Position numbers and translations under genes: made by a program. The notes beneath the pieces were generated by a model. That model made no database searches, had not been told where the DNA came from, and worked only from the letters and a program-made list of their open reading frames with translations. A DNA stretch of 64,000 nt from Streptomyces fradiae (lineage in GTDB: Bacteria > Actinomycetota > Actinomycetes > Streptomycetales > Streptomycetaceae): contig NZ_CP065958.1 in assembly GCF_041270065.1 (NCBI RefSeq), forward strand, positions 992,001-1,056,000, written 5' to 3'. The first letter of the stretch is position 1. The number at the start of each line of letters is the position of its first letter. This document shows, piece after piece, positions 16,951-26,095 of the stretch.

Positions 16951-18060
16951 ATGTGGCCAGGACAGCAGCCGCCCGGGGGCGAGCAGAACCCGCAGGACCA
17001 GAGTCAGAACCCGTACGCGCAGCCGGGACAGCAGCCGGGCGCCCAGCCCGGTGCCCAGCCCGGCTACGGACAGCCGAATCCGTACCAGCAGCCGACCGTG
17101 CCGCAGCCCGCGTACGGCCAGCAGCCCAACCCGTACGCGCAGCCCGGGCAGCAGCCCGGCTACGGGCAGCCGAACCCGTACCAGCAGCCGACGGTGGCGC
17201 AGTACGGGATGCCCGGCCCGGCGCAGCCCGGCGGCGGTGACGGCGGGAAGAAGAAGCAGACGACGATCGTGGCGATCGTCGCCGCCGTGGCGGTCCTCGC
17301 GGCCGCCGGCGTGACCGCCTTCCTCGTCGTCGGCAAGGACGACGACAAGAAGGACCAGGCGGCCGACCCGAAGGCCTCGCAGTCGTCGAGCAGCACGCCG
17401 AGCGGCAGCGCCTCGGCGCCGCCGATCGACAACCCGCGCAACGGCGCCGAGCACCAGCCGACGATCCCCGGCTGGAAGGTCGCCTACAACCCGAAGTACG
17501 GCACCCTGTTCGACGTGCCGCCGGACTGGGAGGTCTCGAAGCCCGGCATGGTCACCGGCTTCGAGGACGAGAAGAAGGGCGACGGCTCCCCCGTCGTCGT
17601 CATGTCCGCGCCCGCGCACCTGAAGAGCAACTGGTGCGCGTACGACACCGACAAGAACGGCTCCGAGGAGACCTGGGGCCTCAGCACGGCCGGCACGAAG
17701 GGCGCCCAGGGCGCCAAGGACACCGCGGAGGCGGCGTACAACGAGGCCGGCAACTGGGTGTGGGCGGGCTACGCGCAGCACATGCCCAAGGGCACCATCA
17801 AGATCACCAAGGCCGTGCCGTTCACCTCCGCCTCGGGCCTGCAGGGCAGCATGGCGACCGCCGTCGCGCCGGGCATCAAGAAGCGCAACAAGTGCGAGTC
17901 GGACGGCAAGTCCGTCGCCTTCTCCTTCAAGAACGCGAAGGGCGACTTCTCCACCTTCGTGCTGTACGGGGCCGACGGCGTGAAGGACGAGCTGTCGGAC
18001 GACACCATCAAGAAGATCGTCTCCACCGTTCGGCTGGCCCCCGAGTCGCCGGAGTCGTGA
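16951..18060 (+). CDS. Membrane-anchored protein with Pro/Gln/Tyr-rich cytoplasmic repeats
   Basis: 369 residues. The first 90 are near-perfect repeats of PNPYAQPGQQPGYGQ and PYQQPTV type. One membrane helix follows a KKK stop signal (TTIVAIVAAVAVLAAAGVTAFLVV, about 103-126), then an acidic/Ser linker and an extracytoplasmic domain of about 200 residues (IPGWKVAYNPKYGTLFDVPPDW to STVRLAPESPES) with three Cys. Such N-terminal repeats are common in streptomycete membrane proteins and may mediate clustering. The stop overlaps the next start by 4 bases, so both genes are coupled. The function of the outer domain is unknown. Confidence 0.82.
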   Translation: MWPGQQPPGGEQNPQDQSQNPYAQPGQQPGAQPGAQPGYGQPNPYQQPTVPQPAYGQQPNPYAQPGQQPGYGQPNPYQQPTVAQYGMPGPAQPGGGDGGKKKQTTIVAIVAAVAVLAAAGVTAFLVVGKDDDKKDQAADPKASQSSSSTPSGSASAPPIDNPRNGAEHQPTIPGWKVAYNPKYGTLFDVPPDWEVSKPGMVTGFEDEKKGDGSPVVVMSAPAHLKSNWCAYDTDKNGSEETWGLSTAGTKGAQGAKDTAEAAYNEAGNWVWAGYAQHMPKGTIKITKAVPFTSASGLQGSMATAVAPGIKKRNKCESDGKSVAFSFKNAKGDFSTFVLYGADGVKDELSDDTIKKIVSTVRLAPESPES

Positions 18061-19391
18061 TCCCCGCTCGCATACCCGGCTGGGCGGGCCGGAACTACCT
18101 GCTGCTGACCGCCGCCGCGATCGTCACCAACCTGGGCACCCACGGTGCCCTGATCGCGGCGGCGTTCGCCGTCCTCCAGTCCGGCGGCGACGGCGGCGAC
18201 GTGGGCCTGGTGGCGATGGCCCGCACCCTCCCGCTCGTGCTCTTCCTGCTCATCGGCGGCGCGGTCGCCGACCGGGTGCCCCGGCACCGGGTGATGGTCG
18301 CCGCGAACGCCCTCAACTGCGTCTCGCAGGCCGTGTTCGCGGTCCTCGTCCTCACCGGCGAGGCACGCCTGTGGCAGATGATGCTGCTGACCGCGCTGTG
18401 CGGCACCGGGCAGGCGTTCTTCAACCCGGCCGCCGAGGCCATGCTGATGTCCAGCGTGGACGGCGAGCAGGCCGGCCGCGCCTTCGCCCTCTTCCGGATG
18501 GCGATGAACGGCGCCGGCATCGGCGGCGCCGCGCTCGGCGGCGCGCTGATCGCCGCTTTCGGACCGGGCTGGGTGCTCGTCATCGACGCCGCCGCCTTCG
18601 CCGTGGCGGGCGCGCTGCGCGCCTTCCTCGACGTGCGGCACATCCCCGAGCGGGCGCCGGGCGGCGGGCTGCTCGCCGATCTGCGGGAGGGCTGGGACGA
18701 GTTCGCGGGCCGCCCCTGGCTGTGGTCGATCGTCGCCCAGTTCTCCATCGTGGTGGCGCTCGTCGGCGCGGCCGAGTCGGTGTACGGGCCGCTGGTCGCC
18801 CGGGACGAGCTGGGCGGCGCCCGGCCCTGGGGCCTCGCACTCGCCGCGTTCGGCGTCGGCACGCTGGCCGGCGCGCTCCTGATGGCCCGCTGGAAACCGC
18901 GCCGGATGCTGCTCGTCGGCACCCTGTGCGTCTTCCCCATCGCCCTGCCCTCGGCGGCGCTCGCGGTGCCGCTCGACGTGGTCGGGCTCGGGGCGGCGAT
19001 GTTCGTCAGCGGGGTCGCGATCGAGGTGTTCGGCGTGTCCTGGATGACGACGCTGCACCAGGAGATCCCCGAGGAGAAGCTGTCCCGGGTCTCGGCCTAC
19101 GACTGGTTCGGCTCCACGGCGATGCTGCCGCTCTCCACGGCCCTCGCGGGGCCGGCGGAGACCGTTCTCGGCCGCGGTACGGCGCTGTGGGGGTCGGCGG
19201 CGCTGATCGTCCTCGTCACGGCGCTGGTGCTGCTGGTGCCGGACGTACGGAATCTGACGCGGCGTACGAAAAGGGTGACGGCCGCGGAGGCCGGGGCCGG
19301 TCCGGCCGCTCCTGCCTCTCCTCCTTCTCCGTCCTCTCCGTCCTCTCCTCCCTCAGCCGATGCCGAAGGTGCCGTCCGGCGGGACGGGTGA
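18057..19391 (+). CDS. MFS transporter (MFS_3/exporter type)
   Basis: 444 residues from GTG 18057, sharing GTGA with the preceding stop. Twelve membrane helices are predicted, with the loop motif GGAVADRVPRHRVMV between helices 2 and 3 (motif A). The C-terminus is basic then Ser/Pro-rich and runs 39 bases into the convergent spermidine-synthase-like gene. Likely a proton-driven drug or siderophore exporter; cargo unknown. Coupling to the Pro/Gln-rich membrane protein suggests a shared function. Confidence 0.9.
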   Translation: MIPARIPGWAGRNYLLLTAAAIVTNLGTHGALIAAAFAVLQSGGDGGDVGLVAMARTLPLVLFLLIGGAVADRVPRHRVMVAANALNCVSQAVFAVLVLTGEARLWQMMLLTALCGTGQAFFNPAAEAMLMSSVDGEQAGRAFALFRMAMNGAGIGGAALGGALIAAFGPGWVLVIDAAAFAVAGALRAFLDVRHIPERAPGGGLLADLREGWDEFAGRPWLWSIVAQFSIVVALVGAAESVYGPLVARDELGGARPWGLALAAFGVGTLAGALLMARWKPRRMLLVGTLCVFPIALPSAALAVPLDVVGLGAAMFVSGVAIEVFGVSWMTTLHQEIPEEKLSRVSAYDWFGSTAMLPLSTALAGPAETVLGRGTALWGSAALIVLVTALVLLVPDVRNLTRRTKRVTAAEAGAGPAAPASPPSPSSPSSPPSADAEGAVRRDG

Positions 19392-20198
19392 CGGTACGGC
19401 GTCCGCGTCGTGCACCGGCTTCGCGCCCCTGATGAACCGGACGACGTCCTCGCCCGACTCCACCCGCGCCGGGAACGGATCGGCGGCGGTACGGCGGGCC
19501 AGGCCCGCGAGGTCGGGCTCCCGGTCGGAGGCGATCAGGACGGCGTTGCCGAACCGGCGCCCGCGCAGCACGGCCGGTTCGGCGACGAGCGCGAGCTCGG
19601 GGAACACGGCGGCGAAGGTGGCGAGCTGGCCGCGCAGGAAGTCGAAGGGCGCGCCGTCGGCGAGGTTCGCGGCGTAGACACCGCCCGGGCGCAGCACGCG
19701 GCGGGCCTCGTGGGCGTACTCGACGGAGGTGAGGTGCGCGGGGACCCGCGAGCCGCCGAAGACGTCGGCGATCAGCACGTCCGCCGAGTCCGCCGGCTCG
19801 TCCGCCAGCCAGGCGCGGGCGTCCGCGCCGTGCACGGCGATGCCGGAGTCCGGCGGCAGCGGCAGCTGCTCGGCGACCAGGTCGAGCAGCCCCAGGTCGG
19901 CCTCGGCGACCCGCTGCCGGGAGCCGGGCCGGGTGGCCGCCACGTAGCGGGGCAGGGTGAGCGCCCCGCCGCCCAGGTGGACGACGTCGAGCGGGGCGCC
20001 CTCGTCGGCGGCCAGGTCCAGGACGTGGGCGAGCCGCTGGGCGTACTCGAACTCCAGGTGGGCCGGGTCGTCGAGGTCGACGTACGACTGGGGCGCGCCG
20101 TCGACGGTCAGCAGCCAGCCGTGCTCGGTGTCCACGTCGGGCATGAGGCGGGCGGTGCCGCCGTCGACATCGCGGATGACGGGAATCTGGTCGTTCAC
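19353..20198 (-). CDS. Spermidine synthase-like (aminopropyltransferase-fold) protein
   Basis: About 281 residues from GTG 20198. Rossmann motif DVVHLGGGALTLPRYVAATRPGSRQRVAEAD and the acidic DVLIADVFGGSRVPAHLTSVEY match the SpeE/PMT fold; GGVYAANLADGAPFDFLRGQL follows. Actinobacterial stand-alone members of this type often lack the polyamine-binding residues, so the enzyme may methylate or transfer to something else. No polyamine gene is nearby. Confidence 0.82.
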   Translation of the reverse strand: MNDQIPVIRDVDGGTARLMPDVDTEHGWLLTVDGAPQSYVDLDDPAHLEFEYAQRLAHVLDLAADEGAPLDVVHLGGGALTLPRYVAATRPGSRQRVAEADLGLLDLVAEQLPLPPDSGIAVHGADARAWLADEPADSADVLIADVFGGSRVPAHLTSVEYAHEARRVLRPGGVYAANLADGAPFDFLRGQLATFAAVFPELALVAEPAVLRGRRFGNAVLIASDREPDLAGLARRTAADPFPARVESGEDVVRFIRGAKPVHDADAVPSPVPPDGTFGIG

Positions 20199-20220
20199 CT
20201 GCTCATTGTGCCCGCAGCAT

Positions 20221-20398
20221 GCTGACCGCGTTCGCATGGACCGCCGCCTGCGCCCGGCCCGCCCGCGCGGCCAGGCCGCGACAAGCCAGGCGGACGACAA
20301 CAATCCGAACGCTCACCCGCTCACAGCGCCCACAACGCGCTGACCGCGTTCGCATGGACCGCCGCCTGCGCCCGGCCCGCCCGCGCGGCCGGGCCGCG
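20221..20398. repeat. 60-bp direct repeat duplicating the 3' end of the patatin gene
   Basis: Bases 20221-20280 and 20339-20398 are identical over 60 positions except A/G at 20273/20391. The second copy is the last coding part of the patatin gene; the first lies outside it, between the patatin stop and the spermidine-synthase-like start, 118 bases away. Confidence 0.9.
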
Positions 20399-21181
20399 GC
20401 GGGTCAGGTCGAACCGGTCGCGGCCGAAGGCCCGCTTGGACTCGGCGTCGGGCGTGATGACCTCGACCCGGGCGCCGGCGGCGGCGAGCGCGGCGGCCTG
20501 GCGGGCCGGGGAGTGCAGCGCCCTGTTGCCGGCGGCGCTGGGCGCGACGATCACGACGCGCTCGTAGCCGGCGGCGAGGTGCGCGTTGGCGGTGGAGTGC
20601 AGACCGCCGTCGATCCAGCGGCGCCCGGCGAGTTCGACCACCGGCCAGGCGCCGGGGATGGCGCAGCTCGCGGTGACGGCGTCGACGAGGGGGACGCCCG
20701 CGTCCCGGTCGAACGCGGTGAGGGCGCCACCGTCGGCGTCCACGGCGGTGATCAGCAGCCGCCGCTCCTCCGGCCACTCCACCTCGCCCCCGAGCCGGCC
20801 GGCCACGACCGCCCGCCGCGCCTCGGGCGCCACGGTGTCGGCCGCGCTCGCGAGCCGGCCGAGCTTGCGCCCGTACTCCTCGGGCGTACGGGACCCGAGC
20901 ACGGCGAGCGCGTAGCGCAGGACCTGCCCGGCCCGCAGCCGCGCGGGCAGCTCACCGCCCGCCTCCCCGAACTGCCCCTCGTACAGCTCCCCGAGCGCCA
21001 TCCCCGCGCCCACCACCTGCGCCCCGACCACCGCCCCGGCCGAACTCCCGACCACCAGATCCGCCCCGCCCAGCCCCACCCCCGCCTCGGCCAGCCCCCA
21101 CAACACCCCGATCTCCCAAGCGGCCCCGGTCATCCCACCCGCGCCCAGAACCAGTGCCGTCCGCCTCGCTGTGTCGGTCAT
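20321..21181 (-). CDS. Patatin-like phospholipase
   Basis: 286 residues. The oxyanion loop is LVLGAGGMTGAAWEIGVL, the nucleophile elbow is VVGSSAGAVVGA (Ser in GSSAG), and the catalytic Asp is in RRWIDGGLHSTANAHLA. The Ser-Asp dyad is therefore complete and a lipid acyl hydrolase activity is expected. No signal peptide is seen. The final 20 or so codons are duplicated downstream as the 60-bp direct repeat. Confidence 0.92.
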   Translation of the reverse strand: MTDTARRTALVLGAGGMTGAAWEIGVLWGLAEAGVGLGGADLVVGSSAGAVVGAQVVGAGMALGELYEGQFGEAGGELPARLRAGQVLRYALAVLGSRTPEEYGRKLGRLASAADTVAPEARRAVVAGRLGGEVEWPEERRLLITAVDADGGALTAFDRDAGVPLVDAVTASCAIPGAWPVVELAGRRWIDGGLHSTANAHLAAGYERVVIVAPSAAGNRALHSPARQAAALAAAGARVEVITPDAESKRAFGRDRFDLTRRGPAARAGRAQAAVHANAVSALWAL

Positions 21182-21217
21182 GGGAGGAGTCTTACGGAGG
21201 GGGTGGGACGGGGTGTC

Positions 21218-21254
21218 CGGCGGGGCCCGGAAGCAGTGCTTCCGGGCCCCGCCG
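21218..21254 (-). terminator. Strong terminator of tuf3
   Basis: Inverted repeat with 18-base arms at 21218-21235 and 21237-21254 (GGCGGGGCCCGGAAGC against GCTTCCGGGCCCCGCC), leaving a minimal loop. It lies 14 bases beyond the elongation-factor stop codon on the - strand and before the patatin start. Confidence 0.8.
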
Positions 21255-21268
21255 ACGCCGTACCGGCC

Positions 21269-22441
<1,173 letters not shown>

Positions 22442-22720
22442 GACGATGTCGCTCGATTCCCTGCTCGAAGCGTGAGTGGGGACCCCGGGGGCCGATCCGA
22501 CCCTCCCCCTGTGGGGTCCGCCGGACGGTCCGGGGAGGGTCAGCTTCGGTCGCCGCCGGGCAGCGCGCAGACGGCAGCCTTCGGCGCGTCCGCGACTGCG
22601 GACGGCGCTGCGGGGAAGGCGTACCGGGACATGCGTCCGATGATGGCCGGTCAGGATCCCGCCGTCGAACGAATTACGAGCCCCCCAGAACTCGAGCACC
22701 AGATCTCGAGCGCCGGATCG
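22442..22720 (-). promoter_or_regulatory. Structured leader and promoter region of tuf3
   Basis: 279 bases with no gene. In the part nearest the tuf3 start, arms GACCCTCCCC (22499-22508) and GGGGAGGGTC (22532-22541) form a 10-bp stem enclosing a smaller palindrome. A second stem is CGTCCGC (22587-22593) with GCGGACG (22598-22604). CTCGAG occurs twice, at 22691-22696 and 22705-22710. The hairpins could regulate transcription or mRNA stability under starvation. Confidence 0.5.
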
Positions 22721-23422
22721 TCAGAGGTTCTTCAGCGCCTCGCGCACCGACAACGGCGAGAGCCGCGAGCCGTTCTGCGCGACGAACGCCCGGACCTCGC
22801 CCGGCGCCGTCTTGGCGTACTCGCGCAGCGCCCAGCCGATCGCCTTGCGAATGAAGAAGTCGGGGTGGCCGGAGCGGAGCAGGCAGTAGGAGAAGAGCCG
22901 GTCGGCGTCGGTGTCCGCCTTGTGGCGGAGCTGGTGGAGGAGGGCGGTGCGGGCCACCCACAGGTCCTCGTCGGCGATCCACTCGTCCATCGTCTCGGCC
23001 AGCTCCGGGTCGGCGGCGACCAGGCCGCCGACCACGTGCGCGGCGAGGTGGTCGACGGTGTCCCACCAGGAGACGGTGGTGACGAGCGTGCGGGCCACCG
23101 GCAGGAAGCCGGAGGAGCAGCGCCTGACGTGGCGGCGGAGGTAGTCGACGGCGAAGTAGTGGTACTCGCGCTCGGGCAGTGCGAAGCAGCGCAGTGCGAC
23201 GGCGGCGCAGTCGGACTCGGCGGGGGCGGGCAGGCCGGCCAGGACGGTGCGGGAAAGGGCCCGCCGCTCGGGGGTGCGCACGCCGAGGAAGGGTGCGACG
23301 CCCTTCATGTACGCGATCATCTCCTGCGCCCGGAAGGGGTCGCCGGCCGCGGGATAGACCTCGGTGAGGCGGGTGAGCACCGTGTCGGCGAGGGTGCTCT
23401 CGGGGACGGCGGTCGTGGTCAC
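22721..23422 (-). CDS. AlkD-like DNA alkylation repair protein
   Basis: 233 residues of HEAT-like helical repeats. Recognisable points are MKGVAPFLGVRTPERR near the N-terminus, the catalytic-region WWDTVDHLA with its Asp, WVARTALLHQL with the conserved Arg, and FFIRKAIGWALREYAK. Members of the DNA_alkylation family excise N3- and N7-alkylpurines by binding the backbone rather than flipping the base. GTG start at 23422. Stands alone on the - strand upstream of tuf3. Confidence 0.92.
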   Translation of the reverse strand: MTTTAVPESTLADTVLTRLTEVYPAAGDPFRAQEMIAYMKGVAPFLGVRTPERRALSRTVLAGLPAPAESDCAAVALRCFALPEREYHYFAVDYLRRHVRRCSSGFLPVARTLVTTVSWWDTVDHLAAHVVGGLVAADPELAETMDEWIADEDLWVARTALLHQLRHKADTDADRLFSYCLLRSGHPDFFIRKAIGWALREYAKTAPGEVRAFVAQNGSRLSPLSVREALKNL

Positions 23423-23510
23423 CGTTTCACTCTAGAAGCCGTGGACTCCGAAAGCCCTGGCGTCGGCGCTCGGACGGCGATCACGGGCCGGTGTCGGTTA
23501 CGCTCCCCGA

Positions 23511-24230
23511 ATGCTGCTCTCGCCCAAGGCCCGGCTGGCGTATCTCGCCCTGATCCTGCTCTCCGCGGGTCTGTCGGTGCTGCTGTTCGAACCGCAGCGG
23601 CTGCTGTCCGCGGGCTGGCCGCCGCAGCTGAGCGGCGCGGGCGCGGTGCTGGTCTTCGGGCTCGCGTACGGGGTGTGCACGGCGGCCCTGGTGCCGCGGC
23701 CGATCCTGAATCTGGCGGCCGGGGCGCTGTTCGGCACCCAGGCGGGCTTCGCGGCGGCGCTCGGCGGGACGGTCCTGGGCGCGGGGCTGTCGTTCGCGCT
23801 GGGCCGGGCGCTCGGTCAGGAGGCGCTGCGCCCCTATGTACGGGGCCGGTGGCTGAAGGCGGCGGACGGCCAGCTGAGCCGGCACGGGTTCCGGTCGATG
23901 CTGGCGATCCGCCTCTTTCCCGGGATGCCGTTCGTGGTGGCGAACTACGCGGCCGCCGTCTCCCGGATGCGGTGCCTGCCGTTCCTGCTCGCGACCGCGC
24001 TCGGCTCCGTACCGAACACGGTGGCGTACGTGATCGCGGGCAGCGAGGCGACCTCGCCGACCTCCCCCGCCTTCCTGATCTCGACGGGCTTCATCGTGCT
24101 TTCGGCGGCGGTCGCCGCGGTGGTGGGCTGGCGCAAGCGGCACCACCTCCGGGCGGCGGCCTCGGGCGGGGGCGCGGCCGACCCGGCCGCCCCGGCTCCG
24201 CAGGAGGAGCGGGAGCCGGTGTCGGCCTGA
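23511..24230 (+). CDS. TVP38/TMEM64 family membrane protein
   Basis: 239 residues, about five membrane helices. Family signatures are GAGLSFALGRALGQE, RHGFRSMLAIRLFPGMPFVVANYAAAVSRM and ALGSVPNTVAYVIAG. Related to DedA proteins, possibly in lipid scrambling or carrier transport. TACGCT six bases before the ATG points to a leaderless promoter. Convergent with the thiolase gene, only 17 bases apart. Confidence 0.9.
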   Translation: MLLSPKARLAYLALILLSAGLSVLLFEPQRLLSAGWPPQLSGAGAVLVFGLAYGVCTAALVPRPILNLAAGALFGTQAGFAAALGGTVLGAGLSFALGRALGQEALRPYVRGRWLKAADGQLSRHGFRSMLAIRLFPGMPFVVANYAAAVSRMRCLPFLLATALGSVPNTVAYVIAGSEATSPTSPAFLISTGFIVLSAAVAAVVGWRKRHHLRAAASGGGAADPAAPAPQEEREPVSA

Positions 24231-24247
24231 GCTCGACCCAATACGGC

Positions 24248-25417
24248 CTACAGCGCCTCGACGATCATCGCGTTCGCCAGGCCGCCCGCCTCGCACATCG
24301 CCTGCAGGCCGTAACGGCCGCCGCGCGCCCGCAGGGCGTGCACCAGGGTGGTGGTGAGCCGGGTGCCGCTGGCGCCGAGCGGGTGGCCGAGGGCGATGGC
24401 GCCGCCGTGCACGTTGACCTTGGCCGGGTCGGCGCCGGTCTCCTGCTGCCAGGCGAGGACGACGCTCGCGAAGGCCTCGTTGATCTCGAAGAGGTCGATG
24501 TCCGCGAGGTCGAGGCCGGCGCGGCGCAGCACCTTCTCGGTGGCGGGGATGACGCCGGTGAGCATGAGCAGCGGGTCGGAGCCGGTGACGGCGAAGGAGT
24601 GCAGCCGGGCGAGCGGGCGCAGGCCGAGGGCGCGGGCGGTGTCGGCGGCCATGACGAGGACGGCGGAGGCGCCGTCGTTGACCGGGCTGCTGTTGCCGGC
24701 GGTGACGGACCAGTCGATCTGCGGGAAGCGCTCGGCGAAGCCGGGGTCCTCGAAGGAGGGCCGGAGTCCGGCGAGGATCTCGGGGGTGGTGGCGGGCCGC
24801 ACGGACTCGTCGCGGCGCACGTCCCCGTACGGCACGACCTGGTCGTCGAAGAGTCCGTCGGCCCAGCTGCGCGCGGCCTTGGTGTGCGAGGCGGCGGCGA
24901 ACTCGTCCATGGCGGCGCGGCTCAGCGACCACTTGGCGGCGATGAGCTCGGCGCTGATGCCCTGCGGGACCAGGCCGTCGGGGTAGCGGGCGGCGACTCC
25001 GGGGCCGAACGGGTCGGCGCCGGGCGGCACGTTGGACCACATCGGGACGCGGCTCATCGACTCGACTCCGCAGGCCACGACGATGTCGTACGCGCCGGAC
25101 ATGACTCCCTGGGCGGCGAAGTGCACGGCCTGCTGGGAGGAGCCGCACTGCCGGTCGACGGTGGTGGCGGGCACGGTCTCGGGAAGGCCGGCGCCCAGCC
25201 AGGCGTACCGGGTGGTGTTCATGGCCTGCTCGCCGACCTGGTCGACGGTGCCGCCGATGACGTCGTCGACACGGGCGGGGTCGATCCCGGCCCGGTCGAT
25301 CAGGGCGCGCAGGGTGTGGGAGAGGAGGGCGACGGGGTGGACGTCGGCGAGGGATCCGCCGGGCTTGCCCTTCCCGATGGGCGTTCGGACTGCTTCGACG
25401 ATGACGGCGTCGCGCAT
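24248..25417 (-). CDS. Acetyl-CoA C-acyltransferase (thiolase)
   Basis: 389 residues. The nucleophile Cys91 is in TVDRQCGSSQQA, followed by INEAF, GGAIALGHPLGASG (His345) and the second catalytic Cys375 in MCEAGGLANA, so both active cysteines and the His are present. The Gln-rich stretch after Cys91 and PVALLSHTLRAL are typical of fatty-acid oxidation thiolases rather than the biosynthetic PhaA group. It is divergent from an HxlR regulator whose probable operator lies in this gene's promoter. AGGAG precedes the ATG. Confidence 0.94.
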   Translation of the reverse strand: MRDAVIVEAVRTPIGKGKPGGSLADVHPVALLSHTLRALIDRAGIDPARVDDVIGGTVDQVGEQAMNTTRYAWLGAGLPETVPATTVDRQCGSSQQAVHFAAQGVMSGAYDIVVACGVESMSRVPMWSNVPPGADPFGPGVAARYPDGLVPQGISAELIAAKWSLSRAAMDEFAAASHTKAARSWADGLFDDQVVPYGDVRRDESVRPATTPEILAGLRPSFEDPGFAERFPQIDWSVTAGNSSPVNDGASAVLVMAADTARALGLRPLARLHSFAVTGSDPLLMLTGVIPATEKVLRRAGLDLADIDLFEINEAFASVVLAWQQETGADPAKVNVHGGAIALGHPLGASGTRLTTTLVHALRARGGRYGLQAMCEAGGLANAMIVEAL

Positions 25418-25468
25418 GACACGGCTCCTGGGGTGCAGGGTTGGATAACTGGACCAACACTCGTCGGT

Positions 25469-25496
25469 AACATAACCCAGTGGGTTGGATTTTCAA
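25469..25496 (-). promoter_or_regulatory. Thiolase promoter containing a 13-bp palindromic operator
   Basis: On the - strand TTGAAA (from 25496) and TATGTT (ending 25469) are separated by 16 bases. The palindrome AACCCA-G-TGGGTT at 25474-25486 fills the spacer and touches the -10 box. GGGTTGGAT occurs at 25482-25490 and again at 25438-25446 in the leader. This is a candidate HxlR-family operator that would block thiolase transcription. Confidence 0.55.
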
Positions 25497-25531
25497 ACCC
25501 TCTCGCCCCTCGCTGCCTTAGGCTTGGGCCC

Positions 25532-25993
25532 ATGAAGGCCGCCCCCCGCCCCTGCTCCATCGCCGACACGCTCGCGCTGGTCGGCGAGAAGTACTCGTTC
25601 CTCGTGCTGCGCGAGATCTCGCTCGGCGTCCGCCGCTTCGACCGCATTGCCCGCAACACCGGCGCCCCGCGCGACATCCTCACCGCCCGCCTCAAGCGCC
25701 TCGTCGAGGCCGGGGTCCTGGAGAAGGTGGCGTACAGCGAGCGGCCGAAGCGCTACGAGTACCGGGCCACGCCGTCCGGCGAGGAACTGGCGCCGGTGCT
25801 GCTGACCCTGATGGCCTGGGGCGACCGCCACCTCAACCCGGACGCCCGGCCGGTGCTCCTGGAGCACAGCTGCGGCGAGGTCCTCGACCCCCGGGTGGTG
25901 TGCGGGCACTGCGGCGCGGCGCCGGACCCCACCACCCTCAAGCACCACATGCAGGCGCCGGGCTGGACCACGGCGGGCCCGGTGGAGGGCTGA
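25532..25993 (+). CDS. HxlR family transcriptional regulator
   Basis: 153 residues. The winged helix is CSIADTLALVGEKYSFLVLREISLGVRRFDRIARNTGAPRDILTARLKRLVEAGVLEKVAYSERPKRYEYRAT, a textbook HxlR domain with its N-terminal Cys. A C-terminal extension has CGEVLDPRVVCGHCGAAPDP, a possible zinc site of three Cys beyond the domain. TAGGCT followed by seven bases before ATG suggests leaderless expression. Likely controls the divergent thiolase gene in response to thiol, aldehyde or acyl stress. Confidence 0.93.
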   Translation: MKAAPRPCSIADTLALVGEKYSFLVLREISLGVRRFDRIARNTGAPRDILTARLKRLVEAGVLEKVAYSERPKRYEYRATPSGEELAPVLLTLMAWGDRHLNPDARPVLLEHSCGEVLDPRVVCGHCGAAPDPTTLKHHMQAPGWTTAGPVEG

Positions 25994-26095
25994 CCCGGGG
26001 GGGGTCCAGCCCCATGGCCGGCGCGTCATCTTGGGACGGTACGCTGCGCACCGACCTTATGACCGCACAAGTACATTCGGGACGGCCCTGGCCCC

